DNA from: Paracoccus bogoriensis
GTDB taxonomy: Bacteria; Pseudomonadota; Alphaproteobacteria; Rhodobacterales; Rhodobacteraceae
Reading direction: 5' to 3'
DNA: 64,000 nucleotides
Assembly (NCBI RefSeq): GCF_019431455.1
Contig: NZ_JAHYSR010000001.1
Span: forward strand, 124,001 to 188,000
Shown: positions 17,171 to 26,575 of the stretch, in pieces
Position numbering within the stretch: the first letter of the stretch is position 1
Layout: each line of letters opens with the position of its first letter
Program-made: the position numbers and the translations under genes
The notes under the pieces: generated by a model
The model's database searches: none
Told to the model about the DNA's origin: nothing
What the model saw: the letters and a program-made list of their open reading frames with translations, nothing else

Positions 17171-17683
17171 TTACCGCCCCTCGGCGGACTCGCGGCGGGG
17201 CAAGACCCAGTGGGGACGCGGGAAATGGCAGGTATAGCCGTTGGGGAATCGCTCCAGGTAATCCTGATGCTCTGGCTCGGCTTCCCAGAAATCGCCCACC
17301 GGCTCGACCTCGGTGACGACCTTTCCCGGCCACAGCCCCGAGGCGTCAATCTCTGCGATGACATCGGTGGCTACCTGGCGCTGCGTGTCGTTCACGAAAT
17401 AGATCGCCGAACGATAGCTGGGGCCGACGTCGTTTCCCTGCCGGTTCGGCGTTGTCGGATCATGGATCTGAAAGAAGAACTCCAGCAGCCGGCGATAGCT
17501 CAGCAGGTCCGGGTCGAAGATGACCTCGATGCCCTCGGCATGGGTGCCATGGTTGCGATAGGTCGCGTTCGGGACATCGCCTCCGGTATAGCCCACCCGG
17601 GTCGCGATGACACCCGGCAGGCGCCGGATCAGATCCTGCATCCCCCAGAAACACCCCCCCGCCAGGACCGCGCGCTCAGCCAT
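17171..17683 (-). CDS. msrA: Peptide-methionine (S)-S-oxide reductase
   Basis: A 170-residue repair enzyme for methionine-S-sulfoxide. The catalytic GCFWG has Cys11, followed by [25 protein letters not shown], a near-complete family signature. The only other cysteine is in YTCHF near the C terminus; thus resolving may use that residue or thioredoxin directly. The start at 17683 lies inside the end of msrB, so the two reading frames overlap by 8 bases and translation is probably coupled. The frame extends upstream within msrB but [14 protein letters not shown] is the natural start. Confidence 0.93.
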   Translation of the reverse strand: MAERAVLAGGCFWGMQDLIRRLPGVIATRVGYTGGDVPNATYRNHGTHAEGIEVIFDPDLLSYRRLLEFFFQIHDPTTPNRQGNDVGPSYRSAIYFVNDTQRQVATDVIAEIDASGLWPGKVVTEVEPVGDFWEAEPEHQDYLERFPNGYTCHFPRPHWVLPRRESAEGR

Positions 17684-18137
17684 GAGAGGCCTCCTCGACC
17701 TGAGAAAGGTATTCTCCGTAACCCTCGGCCTCCATCCGGTCCTTCGGCACGAACCGAAGCGCGGCCGAATTGATGCAATAGCGCAGCCCGCCCGACTCGC
17801 GCGGGCCGTCGGGGAAGACATGGCCCAGATGGCTGTCGCCATGTTTCGACCGCACTTCGATGCGCACCATGCCATGACTTGTGTCGCGATGTTCGGTCAC
17901 ATTGTCGGTGACGGGCCTGGTAAAGGCCGGCCAGCCACAGCCCGAATCGTATTTTGCGCTGCTGGCGAATAGCGGCTCGCCCGAGACGATGTCCACATAG
18001 AGCCCGGGCTCGAAATGATCGTCGTATTCCCCGGTAAAGGCGCGTTCGGTGCCGTTTTCCTGGGTGACGCGATATTGTTCCGGGGTCAGCCGGTCGATCG
18101 CTTCCTGCGTCCTGCGATAGTTCAACGGATCCTCCAC
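17676..18137 (-). CDS. msrB: Peptide-methionine (R)-S-oxide reductase, zinc-free type
   Basis: A 153-residue partner of MsrA that reduces methionine-R-sulfoxide. The catalytic cysteine is C121 in [12 protein letters not shown], and C67 in [10 protein letters not shown] may resolve. The two CxxC pairs that bind structural zinc in E. coli MsrB are replaced: the first site reads YVDIVSGEP and the second SKHGDSHLG, so this is the zinc-free form. First gene of the msrB-msrA operon. Confidence 0.93.
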   Translation of the reverse strand: MEDPLNYRRTQEAIDRLTPEQYRVTQENGTERAFTGEYDDHFEPGLYVDIVSGEPLFASSAKYDSGCGWPAFTRPVTDNVTEHRDTSHGMVRIEVRSKHGDSHLGHVFPDGPRESGGLRYCINSAALRFVPKDRMEAEGYGEYLSQVEEASHG

Positions 18138-18219
18138 GGGTAATCTGGCTTGCGGCCCCTATATGGGGACCGCGCCGCGCCCGCGAAAGGATGATGCCGC
18201 AATCATCGACAGCCAGAGA

Positions 18220-19188
18220 CTAAAGCGCCCCGATTCCGGCGCGTGCGGCACGGTATTCGGCCTCCAGCCTCTCGACCAGCGCCGCGGCGGGCTCGATCGC
18301 CTTGACCGCGCCGATGCCCTGACCCGCGCCCCAGATCGTGGACCAGGCCTTGGGCTTGCCCGCGCCGCCGCCGAAATCCATCGTGCTGGCATCGGCCTGG
18401 CCCAGTTTGTCGGGGTCCAGCCCCGCATTGCGGATCGAGGGCGCGAGGTAATTTCCCGAAACCCCCGTGAACAGCGACGAGGTCACGATGTCCATGGCGC
18501 CGCAATCCACGATCATCTTCTTGTATTCGGGCTGGGCATTCGCCTCGGTCGTGGCGATGAAGGGGCTGCCGATATAGGCCAGATCCGCGCCCATGACCTG
18601 AGCCGCCAGCACCGCGCGGCCGGTGGCGATGGAGCCTGACAGCAGCAGCGGCCCGTCGAACCATTCGCGGATCTCCTGGATCAGGGCAAAGGGCGATTGC
18701 GGCCCGGCATGACCGCCCGCGCCGGCGGCGACCGCGATCAGCCCGTCGGCGCCTTTCTCGATGGCTTTTTTCGCAAAGACATTGTTGATCACGTCGTGCA
18801 AGGCAATGCCGCCGCAATCATGGGCGGCCTGATTCACCTCGACCCGCGCGCCAAGCGAGGTGATCCAGATGGGCACCTTGTGGCGGTGGCAGATCTCGAT
18901 ATCGCGTTCCAGCCGGCCATTGCTGCGATGGACGATCTGGTTCACGGCAAAGGGCGCGGCAGGCCGGTCAGGATTCGCCTGATTATGGCGGTCCAGTTCC
19001 TCGGTGATGCGGGTCAGCCAGGCCTCCAGCAGGGGCGGCTCGCCGTCTTTCTCGCGGGCGTTCAGGGCTGGAAAGCTGCCGACGATGCCCGCCTTGCACT
19101 GGGCGATGACCAGTTCCGGCCCCGACACGATGAACATGGGCGAGGCCACGACGGGAATGCGAAGCCGTTTCAGGATATCGGGCAGCAT
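18220..19188 (-). CDS. Nitronate monooxygenase family flavoprotein (2-nitropropane dioxygenase-like)
   Basis: A 322-residue FMN TIM-barrel enzyme. Conserved points include PMFIVSGPELVIAQCKAGIVGSFPALN at the N terminus, AVAAGAGGHAG (about 166-176) and LLSGSIATGRAVLAAQVMGADLAYIGSPF, which bind the flavin phosphate. Family members oxidise nitronates such as propionate-3-nitronate; some are enoyl reductases, so the exact reaction is open. The ATG at 19188 follows GGGAGAAAA; the frame upstream does not look coding. Divergent from the omptin gene. Confidence 0.87.
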   Translation of the reverse strand: MLPDILKRLRIPVVASPMFIVSGPELVIAQCKAGIVGSFPALNAREKDGEPPLLEAWLTRITEELDRHNQANPDRPAAPFAVNQIVHRSNGRLERDIEICHRHKVPIWITSLGARVEVNQAAHDCGGIALHDVINNVFAKKAIEKGADGLIAVAAGAGGHAGPQSPFALIQEIREWFDGPLLLSGSIATGRAVLAAQVMGADLAYIGSPFIATTEANAQPEYKKMIVDCGAMDIVTSSLFTGVSGNYLAPSIRNAGLDPDKLGQADASTMDFGGGAGKPKAWSTIWGAGQGIGAVKAIEPAAALVERLEAEYRAARAGIGAL

Positions 19189-19333
19189 CTCGTTTTCTCC
19201 CTTGCTTTGCCGGGAGGATGCCAACCGCGCTTCCGCGCCACAAGGCGTAACGCAGCGACACGCCGAAGGCGCAAGGGCATAGCCTTGCCCGCACGGCAGC
19301 GCTAGACAACAAAGCGATTGCCAGGAGATGGTC

Positions 19334-20251
19334 ATGATTAAGAAATTGATATTTCTTGCCGCATTGTCGCTTGGTCCCTCGGCGGCTGCGGGTGAGACTA
19401 CAACGCTGGATTTCGGGCTGGGCTATAGTCGTGTTCTGGCCGACGAGCTGGTCTATGATGGCCCGGACCGGATCAGCCGGCTGACCTGGGACAGCCGCGT
19501 CCCGGTGCTGAAACTGGGTGTGACGCATGACCTGCCGCAGGGCTGGCATCTGGGCGCTCAGGCCGTGGTCGCGATGGGCGGGGGCGGGTTCATGGCCGAT
19601 TACGACTGGCTTGAACCTTTTGCGCGGGGCCGCAGGCTGGAGGACTGGACGCATCGTTCGCTGCACCCGCGGACGGATCTTCGCAGCCATGTCGATCTGG
19701 ACGTGACCCTTGGGCGCGATATCGCAGAGATCGCGGGCGCGCGGGTCAGCCTGCATGGCGGGTTCAAATACAGCCAGGCCTCGTGGCGGTCCTGGGGCGG
19801 ATCGTTCGTCTATTCCTTCGACGATTTCCGCGATGCCGAATTCGACCTGCCCGACGATCTGCGCGCCATTGATTACCTGCAACGCCACAAGGCGGTTTTT
19901 GCCGGGGTCGAGGCGCGCCGCGACATGGGCAGCTGGCGGATGACGGGCCTGCTGCGCGCCGGTGTCAGCGTGCAGCCGCGCGAGGTCGATATCCACTGGC
20001 TGCGCGACCTGCGCTTTGATCACTCGATCGACGCGCAGCCCTATCTGGGCCTTGGCCTCGGCGCCGAGCGGCCGATTTCCGCAAACACGACCCTGACCGT
20101 CGAGGCCGGCTGGCAGCGGTTCTTCGAGCAGCGCGGCGATGCGCGGATCGCCGACATGACCGATGGCAGCCTTTTGCAGATCGACCAAGGCGGTATCGCA
20201 GGAGAGTTGACGCTGTCGCGCCTTGCCGTCAGCCTTCAGCGCCGGTTCTGA
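19334..20251 (+). CDS. Omptin family outer membrane aspartyl protease
   Basis: A 305-residue beta-barrel protease of the OmpT/Pla family. A signal peptide (LIFLAALSLGPSAAAG, about 20 residues) precedes a barrel that ends in ...SLQRRF with the C-terminal Phe used by outer membrane insertion. All four catalytic positions are visible: D89 and D91 in MADYDW (OmpT D83/D85) and D219 and H221 in VDIHW (OmpT D210/H212). Other omptin marks are DWTHRSLHPRTDL and WGGSFVYSFDDFRDAEFDLP. AGGAG at 19323-19327 points to the second ATG (19334), not the first at 19328. Its 3' end overlaps the convergent glycosyltransferase by 23 bases. Omptins are best known from Enterobacteria; see findings. Confidence 0.88.
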   Translation: MIKKLIFLAALSLGPSAAAGETTTLDFGLGYSRVLADELVYDGPDRISRLTWDSRVPVLKLGVTHDLPQGWHLGAQAVVAMGGGGFMADYDWLEPFARGRRLEDWTHRSLHPRTDLRSHVDLDVTLGRDIAEIAGARVSLHGGFKYSQASWRSWGGSFVYSFDDFRDAEFDLPDDLRAIDYLQRHKAVFAGVEARRDMGSWRMTGLLRAGVSVQPREVDIHWLRDLRFDHSIDAQPYLGLGLGAERPISANTTLTVEAGWQRFFEQRGDARIADMTDGSLLQIDQGGIAGELTLSRLAVSLQRRF

Positions 20252-21164
20252 GCCGCCCCGCCGCCGCCGACATCACCAAAGCCGCCGTCCCCGCCCGCGT
20301 CTGCCGGTAAAGCCCTGCCCCAAGCAGCGCCCGCGCCGCACGCGCGCCGGGCAGGGACTGTATCGCGCGACAGCGGGCCAGCGTCTCGCGTGCCTGGGGA
20401 GGCAGGCAGGGCTCCAACGGGGCCAGGGCGCGCAGATTGGCCGCCATCCACTGCCCGAACTCGCCGCGCATCAATCGCGCCAGCCGGTTGCGCAGGGCGG
20501 GCAGCGTGTCGTTGCGCCCGACCGTGCTGCGCGGATGCTGGCGATAAAGCAAGGCGGGGCGCGGATCATGGATCAGCCGAGCGCCCTGCGCCGCCATCAC
20601 CTGATAGGCCCACCAGTCATGCGAGACGACCCCCTCGGCCAGCGCATGGGGCGCCGCTGCGCGCAGGATCCGCGCGGCCTCGGCGCTAAACACCGAGGTA
20701 TTGCCCGCCATCACCGCCTGGACCACCGCATTTCTCAGGCCAAGCGGGCGCGGAAACCGGCGCGACCCGCAGATCGGCCGCAGCGTCTCGTCCGCGATGA
20801 TCGTGCGGGCGGCGTAATGGACAGGCCCGGTATCGCCCGCCATCGCCTCGGCCGCGCGGGCCAGCTTGTCGGGAAACCACAGATCGTCCTGATCGCAAAA
20901 GGCGATGGCGGCGCCATCGGGGGCATGGGCCAAGGCGGTCAGGAAATTTGCCGTCGGTCCCTGCCGCGGGCCTTGGATCACGCGCACCCGGCCCGGCGGC
21001 TGGCCGGCGGCGAAATCGGCTACCACCGCCAGCGTGTCGTCGTGCGATCCGTCATCCGAAACGATCAACGACCAGTCGCGCCAGCCCTGCGCCGCGATGG
21101 ACTGCAATTGCTGCCCGATATGGGCGCCGCCCTGATAGCTGGCCAGAAGGATGGCGATATGCAT
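20229..21164 (-). CDS. Family 2 glycosyltransferase
   Basis: A 311-residue GT-A fold enzyme. HIAILLASYQGG begins the nucleotide-sugar domain, VSDDGSHDDT carries the first aspartates, and FCDQDDLWFPDKL the DXD-like metal site. The later region (SHDWWAYQVMAAQG, YRQHPRSTVG) is typical of rhamnosyltransferase-like GT2 enzymes that build surface polysaccharide or O-antigen. The next rightward genes make the lipid A-Kdo core, so an envelope-polysaccharide role fits, but the sugar is unknown. The chosen ATG at 21164 is the one that begins the domain. Confidence 0.86.
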   Translation of the reverse strand: MHIAILLASYQGGAHIGQQLQSIAAQGWRDWSLIVSDDGSHDDTLAVVADFAAGQPPGRVRVIQGPRQGPTANFLTALAHAPDGAAIAFCDQDDLWFPDKLARAAEAMAGDTGPVHYAARTIIADETLRPICGSRRFPRPLGLRNAVVQAVMAGNTSVFSAEAARILRAAAPHALAEGVVSHDWWAYQVMAAQGARLIHDPRPALLYRQHPRSTVGRNDTLPALRNRLARLMRGEFGQWMAANLRALAPLEPCLPPQARETLARCRAIQSLPGARAARALLGAGLYRQTRAGTAALVMSAAAGRLRTGAEG

Positions 21165-21299
21165 GATTGGCTCCGTTCTGCGGCCCTTTTCGCTGCTTGG
21201 GCCGCGCCGGACAAGGCTTGTCGGCAAGCGGGAAAGCGCTTCATCTTGCTGCGCCGCCGCGTTAGGTTGCGCCCGTTCGCGCCAATCCAGTGAGGTTTC

Positions 21300-21545
21300 A
21301 TGAGCCAGCGTCTGCACCTAGTCTTTGGCGGAGAGTTGATCGACCCGCAAAGCACCCGGTTCCGCGATACCGACAACATTCACATTGTCGGCATCTTCCC
21401 CAATTACGAAACCGCCTATGCCGCCTGGAAGGCAGAGGCGCAACGGACCGTGGACAGCGCCCATACCCGTTATTTCATTGCGCATCTGCACCGACTGCGC
21501 GATGAGGAACGCGAGGTCAGCCCGACCGAGGAGCTGGGCGGCTGA
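21300..21545 (+). CDS. DUF4170 domain protein, first gene of the Kdo/lipid A run
   Basis: An 81-residue cytoplasmic protein of the alphaproteobacterial DUF4170 family (QRLHLVFGGELIDP, IHIVGIFPNYETAYAAWKAEAQRTVD, YFIAHLHRL). It usually sits in front of Kdo transferase or inositol-monophosphatase-like genes of lipopolysaccharide synthesis; its own role is unknown. It overlaps the next gene, waaA, by 3 bases (TGATG), a sign of coupled translation. GAGG precedes the ATG. Confidence 0.88.
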   Translation: MSQRLHLVFGGELIDPQSTRFRDTDNIHIVGIFPNYETAYAAWKAEAQRTVDSAHTRYFIAHLHRLRDEEREVSPTEELGG

Positions 21546-22753
21546 TGTCCGCCGCGGGGCTGGAAAGCGGCCTCGGGCAACTTGGCATTTGGCTGCATCT
21601 GCGCGGCCGCGGGACGGGCGGGTCGGGGCTGCCTCCGGTCCCTCCGGGCGCGGGGCCCGCCATCGTCGTCCATGTCGCCCCCCAGGCCGAACAAGCCGAA
21701 AGACAGGTTCTGCGCCGCCTGGTGACGCTGCGCCCCGATCTCAGGATCATCCGCCTGCCAACGCCTGCGGCGGGGCTGGTCGATCCGGGCGAGGATCCGG
21801 CCCTGATGCGGCAATTGCTGGACACGGCACGCCCGCAGGCCCTGCTGCTGCTGGGTGCAGCCCTGCCTGTCGCCCTGATCGCCGCTGCCGCCGAACGCGC
21901 CATCCCCGTGGTCCTGGCCGAAGCCCGTCTGGATCCGCAGCGCAGTGCCTCGGGCTGGAACCTCAAACAGGCACTGCGCCGTCAGTTGCTGCGCGGCATG
22001 GCGCACATCCTTGTCACCGACCCTGCCAGCGAGGCCGCCGCTCTCAGGATCGGCGTGCCGCGCGAGCGGGTCGAAATGACCGGTCCTGTCACCGAGATCC
22101 GCGAGCCTCTCCATTGCAGCGAGGCCGAGCACCAGGCCTTGGCCGACCTGTTGGATGGCCGCCATGCCTGGTTTGCCGCCGGCCTGCCCCCCTCCGAGGA
22201 ACAGGCCGTGCTGGCCGCGCACGAAGCCGTTCTGCGCCATTCGCACCGCGCGCTGCTGATCCTTGCGCCCGGCGATCCCGGCCGCGCCCCAGCCCTGGCC
22301 GATCAGGCCGAGACCATGGGCATGGCCGTCGCCCAACGCGCGCTGGACGAAGAGCCCGAACCCGAAATCCAGGTTCTTGTGACCGACGGCATGACCGAGA
22401 TGGGCCTGTGGTATCGGCTGGCGCCGGTCAGCTTCATGGGCGGCACCCTGTCGGGCGACCTGGCCGCTACGCGCCACCCCTTCGAGGCCGCGGCTCTGGG
22501 CTCGGCCGTCGTCCACGGGCCGCGGACCGAGCGTTATCCGACCGAATGGCAGCAGCTGGACCGCGCCGGAGCCGCCCGCGCCGTCTCGGGGGCCGAGGGG
22601 CTGGCGCAGGCCATGGTCGATCTGACCTCGGCGGAACTGGCCGCCACGCTGGCGCATAATGCCTGGGCGGTCAGCACCGGCGGCGCCGATGTCGCCATCC
22701 GCATCGCCGACCGCCTGTTCGAGGCCCTGTCGCGGGAAGGCATCCATCCATGA
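21545..22753 (+). CDS. waaA: 3-deoxy-D-manno-octulosonic acid (Kdo) transferase
   Basis: A 402-residue GT30-like enzyme that puts Kdo on lipid IVA at the inner membrane. The GT-B fold C-terminal part is visible: [42 protein letters not shown] and the preceding ...[12 protein letters not shown]; the N-terminal half has [16 protein letters not shown] and a run resembling [28 protein letters not shown]. The N-terminal membrane anchor common in waaA is weak here. It lies between DUF4170 and lpxK, which supports the call. Confidence 0.88.
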   Translation: MSAAGLESGLGQLGIWLHLRGRGTGGSGLPPVPPGAGPAIVVHVAPQAEQAERQVLRRLVTLRPDLRIIRLPTPAAGLVDPGEDPALMRQLLDTARPQALLLLGAALPVALIAAAAERAIPVVLAEARLDPQRSASGWNLKQALRRQLLRGMAHILVTDPASEAAALRIGVPRERVEMTGPVTEIREPLHCSEAEHQALADLLDGRHAWFAAGLPPSEEQAVLAAHEAVLRHSHRALLILAPGDPGRAPALADQAETMGMAVAQRALDEEPEPEIQVLVTDGMTEMGLWYRLAPVSFMGGTLSGDLAATRHPFEAAALGSAVVHGPRTERYPTEWQQLDRAGAARAVSGAEGLAQAMVDLTSAELAATLAHNAWAVSTGGADVAIRIADRLFEALSREGIHP

Positions 22754-22763
22754 ACCCATCCCC

Positions 22764-23765
22764 ATGAGACGCGCCCCCGCCTTCTGGTTCATGCGCCCGC
22801 CCGTCCTGCGCGCGCGCCTGCTGGCGCCGCTTGGCGCGCTTTATGCCCGTGCGACGGCGCGGCGGCTGGCCGGGGGCCCGCGGGCGCGGGTCGGCGTGCC
22901 GGTGATCTGCGTGGGCAACCTGAATGCGGGCGGCACCGGCAAGACGCCGACGGTGATCCATCTGCAAATGGCGCTGGCGGCACGCGGGGTGGCGGCGCAT
23001 GTCGTCTCGCGCGGGTATGGCGGCACGGCGACCGGGCCGATGCAGGTCGATGAACGTCGCCACGACGCCGCCCTGACCGGGGACGAGCCGCTGCTGATGG
23101 CCGCCTTCGGCCCGGTCTGGGTCTCGCGCGACCGGTTGGCGGGGGCGCGCGCGGCGGTTCAGGCCGGGGCGCAGGCAATCCTTCTGGATGATGGCTTCCA
23201 GGATCCGGCGCTGGCCCATGACCTGTCGCTGGTCGTGGTCGATGCGGCCAAGGGCTTCGGCAACGGCCTCTGCCTGCCGGCCGGTCCCTTGCGCGAACCC
23301 GTCGCCACGGGGCTGGCGCGCGCCGATCTGCTGGTCTCGATCGGGCCGGATGGCGCGCAGGCGGGCTTTGCCACGCCGCCCGCCGCGCCTCCTCATATCC
23401 GGGCCGAGCTGCGCCCCCTTCGGATGGGGTTTGATTGGCGCGGCCATCGGGTGCTGGCCTTTGCCGGGATCGGCCACCCCGAGAAGTTCTTCACCACCCT
23501 GCGCGCGCTTGGCGCTGATCTGGTCCGGGCCGAGGCGCTGGAGGATCACCAGCCCTTTACCCCGGCCTTGCTGACCCGGCTGGAGACCGAGTCCCGCCTG
23601 ACCCGTGCCCAGCTTGTCACCACCGAAAAGGACGCCGCCCGCCTGCCACGCGCCTTTCGCCCCAAGGTCATGGCATTGCCGGTGCGGCTGCATCTGCACG
23701 ATCCCGCGCCGCTGGATCAGGCGCTGGCGCGGCTCTTTCCCGCCGCCGCACCGGGCGGCGTTTGA
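22764..23765 (+). CDS. lpxK: Tetraacyldisaccharide 4'-kinase
   Basis: A 333-residue membrane-associated kinase that phosphorylates the 4' position of the lipid A precursor. The P-loop is [13 protein letters not shown], followed by [16 protein letters not shown] and [23 protein letters not shown], all typical of LpxK, including the DDGFQ motif with its catalytic aspartate. It begins 10 bases after the waaA stop. A tiny ATG frame at 22750 ends after five codons and was not used. The lipid A pathway thus has its last two steps coded together here. Confidence 0.94.
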   Translation: MRRAPAFWFMRPPVLRARLLAPLGALYARATARRLAGGPRARVGVPVICVGNLNAGGTGKTPTVIHLQMALAARGVAAHVVSRGYGGTATGPMQVDERRHDAALTGDEPLLMAAFGPVWVSRDRLAGARAAVQAGAQAILLDDGFQDPALAHDLSLVVVDAAKGFGNGLCLPAGPLREPVATGLARADLLVSIGPDGAQAGFATPPAAPPHIRAELRPLRMGFDWRGHRVLAFAGIGHPEKFFTTLRALGADLVRAEALEDHQPFTPALLTRLETESRLTRAQLVTTEKDAARLPRAFRPKVMALPVRLHLHDPAPLDQALARLFPAAAPGGV

Positions 23766-23825
23766 AATCCGCGCCGCGATGCCCGATATAAGGCGGGCGC
23801 CGATCCGCCCATCAAGGAGCAACCC

Positions 23826-23903
23826 ATGTCCCGCACTGCCCGCCAGAGACTCAGTTTCTATCTTCTGGTGCTGCTGACGCTTTACGCCGGCTTTGCGGGC
23901 TGA
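23826..23903 (+). CDS. Very small membrane-type ORF (25 residues)
   Basis: An ATG at 23826 follows AAGGAG (23815-23820) by 5 bases, one of the best ribosome sites in the region, and opens a 25-codon frame that ends in TGA at 23901. The peptide has a basic start (SRTARQRL) and a hydrophobic helix (SFYLLVLLTLYAGFAG), so it could be a single-span inner-membrane peptide. It sits 60 bases after lpxK and 9 bases before the xpaC-like gene, in the same direction. It may be a real small protein or a leader that sets translation of xpaC; the sequence cannot decide. Confidence 0.5.
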   Translation: MSRTARQRLSFYLLVLLTLYAGFAG

Positions 23904-23912
23904 GGGGGGATC

Positions 23913-24884
23913 ATGGCGCAACGCTTCTCTGGCCGTTTTTCGCCCGATGCCGCGCCGCGCGGCGCGCCCGGCGCGCTGCCCCCGGCGCCGCGCCACCCGC
24001 ATGAAGGGCGTCCGAAATGGGTGACGATCGCGGCCTTTCCGATGGTGCTGGGCGCGTTCTTTCAGAACGCCGCCGGCATGGTGACAGACCTCGCAGCTTT
24101 TGGCCTGGTCGCCACCGGCATGTGGATGACGCGCGAGGGGCTGGCCGCGCAGGCCGCCTATGAGGCCCGCCGCGTCGCCCGCGCGCCCGCCCTGCCGCGC
24201 AAGCTGATCGGCGGGCTGATGGCGGGGTCCGGTCTGGGCCTGGCCGTGCTGGCCCCCGGCCTGACGGTGGACGCGGCCCTTGTCGGCGCGGCCGGGGTCG
24301 CGATGCATCTGCTGGCCTTCGGTCCAGACCCGATGCGCGACAAGCGGGCCGAGGGGGCGGACAGCTTCCAGCAGGACCGCGCCGCCCGCATGATCGCCGA
24401 GGCCGAGGGATACCTGTCGGAGATGCGTGCCGCCATCGAAAGGCTGGGGGATCGCCGCCTGACCGCCCGCGTCGGCATGTTCGAGGCTGCGGTCCATCAC
24501 CTGTTCGACCGGCTGCGGGAAAATCCCGGCGGGCTGTCCTCGGCCCGGCGCTATCTGGGCGTCTATCTGATGGGGGCGCGCGATGCCTCGGTTCGTTTCG
24601 CCGATTTGCAGTCGGTCCGGCAGGATCCGTCCGTTCGCGCCAGCTACGAGGCGTTTCTGGACGAATTGCAGCGCGACTTCCTGGCCCGCGCCGACAAGCT
24701 GATGGATGGAGACCGCGAGGCGCTGGACATCGAGATGTCGGTTCTGCGCGAACGCCTGGCGCGCGAGGGGTTGACTGGCGCCGCGACCGCTTTGGCCCCC
24801 GAGGATCGCCCCGCCCTGCAAAGCCAGGAGGCGCAGACACTTGACCAGCTTCTGTCGCGCGGCGAAAGGGCGCCGCGCGCCTGA
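23913..24884 (+). CDS. XpaC-like (5-bromo-4-chloroindolyl phosphate hydrolysis family) membrane protein
   Basis: A 323-residue protein with hydrophobic segments at about 37-70 and 95-135 and a soluble, helical C-terminal half ([58 protein letters not shown]). This matches the XpaC family, named for a Bacillus phenotype, not a proven activity. XpaC genes are often next to telA-type toxic-anion resistance genes; none is seen here. It overlaps truA by 1 base (TGATG) and follows the lpxK run, so it is probably co-transcribed with both. Confidence 0.75.
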   Translation: MAQRFSGRFSPDAAPRGAPGALPPAPRHPHEGRPKWVTIAAFPMVLGAFFQNAAGMVTDLAAFGLVATGMWMTREGLAAQAAYEARRVARAPALPRKLIGGLMAGSGLGLAVLAPGLTVDAALVGAAGVAMHLLAFGPDPMRDKRAEGADSFQQDRAARMIAEAEGYLSEMRAAIERLGDRRLTARVGMFEAAVHHLFDRLRENPGGLSSARRYLGVYLMGARDASVRFADLQSVRQDPSVRASYEAFLDELQRDFLARADKLMDGDREALDIEMSVLRERLAREGLTGAATALAPEDRPALQSQEAQTLDQLLSRGERAPRA

Positions 24885-25669
24885 TGCCCCGCTATGCATT
24901 CAAGGTCGAATATGACGGCGGTCCCTTTGCCGGCTGGCAGGCGCAGGCCGACCGCCCATCCGTTCAGGGCGCCATCGAGGCCGCGCTGGCGCGTCTGGAC
25001 CCCGGTTTTGCTGCCGGCGCGCGGATCGCGGCGGCGGGGCGCACCGATGCGGGCGTCCATGCCACGGGGCAGGTCGCCCATGCCGATCTGGTCCGTGAAT
25101 GGGATTCCTTTCGCCTGGCCGAGGCGCTGAACTGGCATCTCAAGCCGCAACCCATCGCCATTCTGGCCGTCGCGCGGGTCGATAACGATTTCCACGCCCG
25201 CTTTTCCGCGACCGAGCGGCGCTATCTGTTCCGCCTGCTGGTGCGTCGGGCGCCCGCGACCCATGATCGGGGGCTGGTCTGGCAGGTGCAGAACCCGCTG
25301 GATCTGGACGCGATGCGGCAGGGCGCGGCGCATCTGGTCGGTGCGCATGATTTCACGACCTTCCGATCCTCGATCTGTCAGGCGAAAAGCCCGCTGAAGA
25401 CGCTGGACGAGATCACGATTGACGAGATCGCCGTGCCGCAGGGGCGCGAATACCGCTTTTCGCTGCGCGCGCGGTCCTTCCTGCACAATCAGGTGCGATC
25501 CATCGTCGGCACGCTGGAACGGGTCGGCGCGGGTTCCTGGCGGCCCGAGCGCGTGGCCGAGGCGCTGGCGGCGCGCGACCGCGCGGCCTGCGGGCCGGTC
25601 TGCCCGCCGCAGGGGCTGTATCTGACTGGCGTGGGCTATCCGACGGACCCGTTCGGGAAAGACGCCTAG
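24884..25669 (+). CDS. truA: tRNA pseudouridine(38-40) synthase
   Basis: A 261-residue enzyme that isomerises uridines 38-40 in the tRNA anticodon arm. The catalytic aspartate is D55 in [31 protein letters not shown] and [18 protein letters not shown] are also standard TruA segments. It starts on the stop of the xpaC-like gene (TGATG). Its stop codon TAG at 25667 shares the tetramer CTAG with the stop of the convergent sugar transferase. Confidence 0.96.
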   Translation: MPRYAFKVEYDGGPFAGWQAQADRPSVQGAIEAALARLDPGFAAGARIAAAGRTDAGVHATGQVAHADLVREWDSFRLAEALNWHLKPQPIAILAVARVDNDFHARFSATERRYLFRLLVRRAPATHDRGLVWQVQNPLDLDAMRQGAAHLVGAHDFTTFRSSICQAKSPLKTLDEITIDEIAVPQGREYRFSLRARSFLHNQVRSIVGTLERVGAGSWRPERVAEALAARDRAACGPVCPPQGLYLTGVGYPTDPFGKDA

Positions 25670-26418
25670 CGGCGACCGCGCCGGCGCGGTCGCTCATCGC
25701 GGCGCGAGACGACAATCTTGATCGTATTCCACAGAATCCAGAGGTCCAGACCCATGCTGCGGTGGCGCTGATAGATCAGGTCGATCTTCAGCTTGGCGGG
25801 CAGACAACGCCGGTAATAGGCCGCCTCGGTCGCCTCGGCCGATTTGCAGCCCGCCAGGATACGGTCCTCGTGGCGGTGATAGATCAGCGTGGCCAGACCC
25901 GTCACGCCGGGACGCGAATGCAGCACCTGGGCATAGACGGCCGGGAAACGTTCGACATATTCGCGCAAGGGGGGGCGGGGGCCGACAAAGCTCATGTCAC
26001 CGCGCAGGATATTGAAAAGCTGCGGTAATTCGTCGATCCGCGTCCGGCGCAGGACGCGCCCGATCCGCGTGATGCGCCAGTGTTTGTGCGCGCCGGTGGC
26101 GCCGCCGTCCTCATCGGAGGCGATCATGGTGCGGAACTTCAGCTGCGTGAAGGGCTGATTCGGGCTGCGCATCCGATGCGCGGTGTAAAGGACTGGACGC
26201 CCCTGCGCGACCAGCAGCAGAAGCGCCACGACCAGCATCACGATGGACAGCGGCACCAGCAGGATCAGGGCAAAGGCGATGTCGAAGATCCGTTTCGATC
26301 GCGGCATGGGATTGACGCCGGGCGCCGTCGCCTCGCCGATGAACCACGCCATACGGGGCGCCGTCAGGGACGCGAGTTCAGCGGTGTCGGTCTTGTCCCA
26401 GTCATGGTGGATCGTCAC
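25666..26418 (-). CDS. Undecaprenyl-phosphate-type sugar transferase
   Basis: A bacterial sugar transferase (PF02397, WbaP/PglC-like) that would place the first sugar phosphate on a lipid carrier for exopolysaccharide or O-antigen. After [28 protein letters not shown] (membrane re-entrant helix) come [48 protein letters not shown] and [11 protein letters not shown], all diagnostic, with the Asp-Glu catalytic pair in RIDELPQ. The start is uncertain: no good ribosome site exists. I used a GTG at 26418; MPRSKRIFD at 26307 or an ATG at 26460 or 26502 are alternatives. The C terminus is strongly basic. Confidence 0.86.
   Translation of the reverse strand: MTIHHDWDKTDTAELASLTAPRMAWFIGEATAPGVNPMPRSKRIFDIAFALILLVPLSIVMLVVALLLLVAQGRPVLYTAHRMRSPNQPFTQLKFRTMIASDEDGGATGAHKHWRITRIGRVLRRTRIDELPQLFNILRGDMSFVGPRPPLREYVERFPAVYAQVLHSRPGVTGLATLIYHRHEDRILAGCKSAEATEAAYYRRCLPAKLKIDLIYQRHRSMGLDLWILWNTIKIVVSRRDERPRRRGRR
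25672..25693. terminator. 22-bp perfect palindrome at the truA/sugar transferase junction
   Basis: GCGACCGCGCC (25672-25682) is followed at once by its complement GGCGCGGTCGC (25683-25693). It lies 2 bases after the truA stop, inside the last codons (RPRRRGRR) of the convergent gene. As RNA it could fold to a hairpin ending truA transcripts, with a tight loop; there is no T tract. Confidence 0.45.
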
Positions 26419-26575
26419 GAAACCGCCCGCTGTCTGCCATGCTCTTGTCGGCGCTAGCATATTTGCAGGGGAATGAAAACCGCCGGATGCCGGGTTGCGC
26501 AATCACTTGCGCGTGCATGGCACTTCCGCCACTCTGTCGGGCAGTCGAGGACGAAGGGACGGGGCCCAAGCCGCC

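Noticed and set aside
22750..22767. ATG overlapping the waaA stop as possible lpxK start
   Set aside because: Its frame ends after five codons; lpxK starts at 22764.
22671..24899. 742-codon minus-strand frame opposite lpxK and xpaC
   Set aside because: Antisense shadow without domains; also crosses the strong ribosome site of the small ORF.
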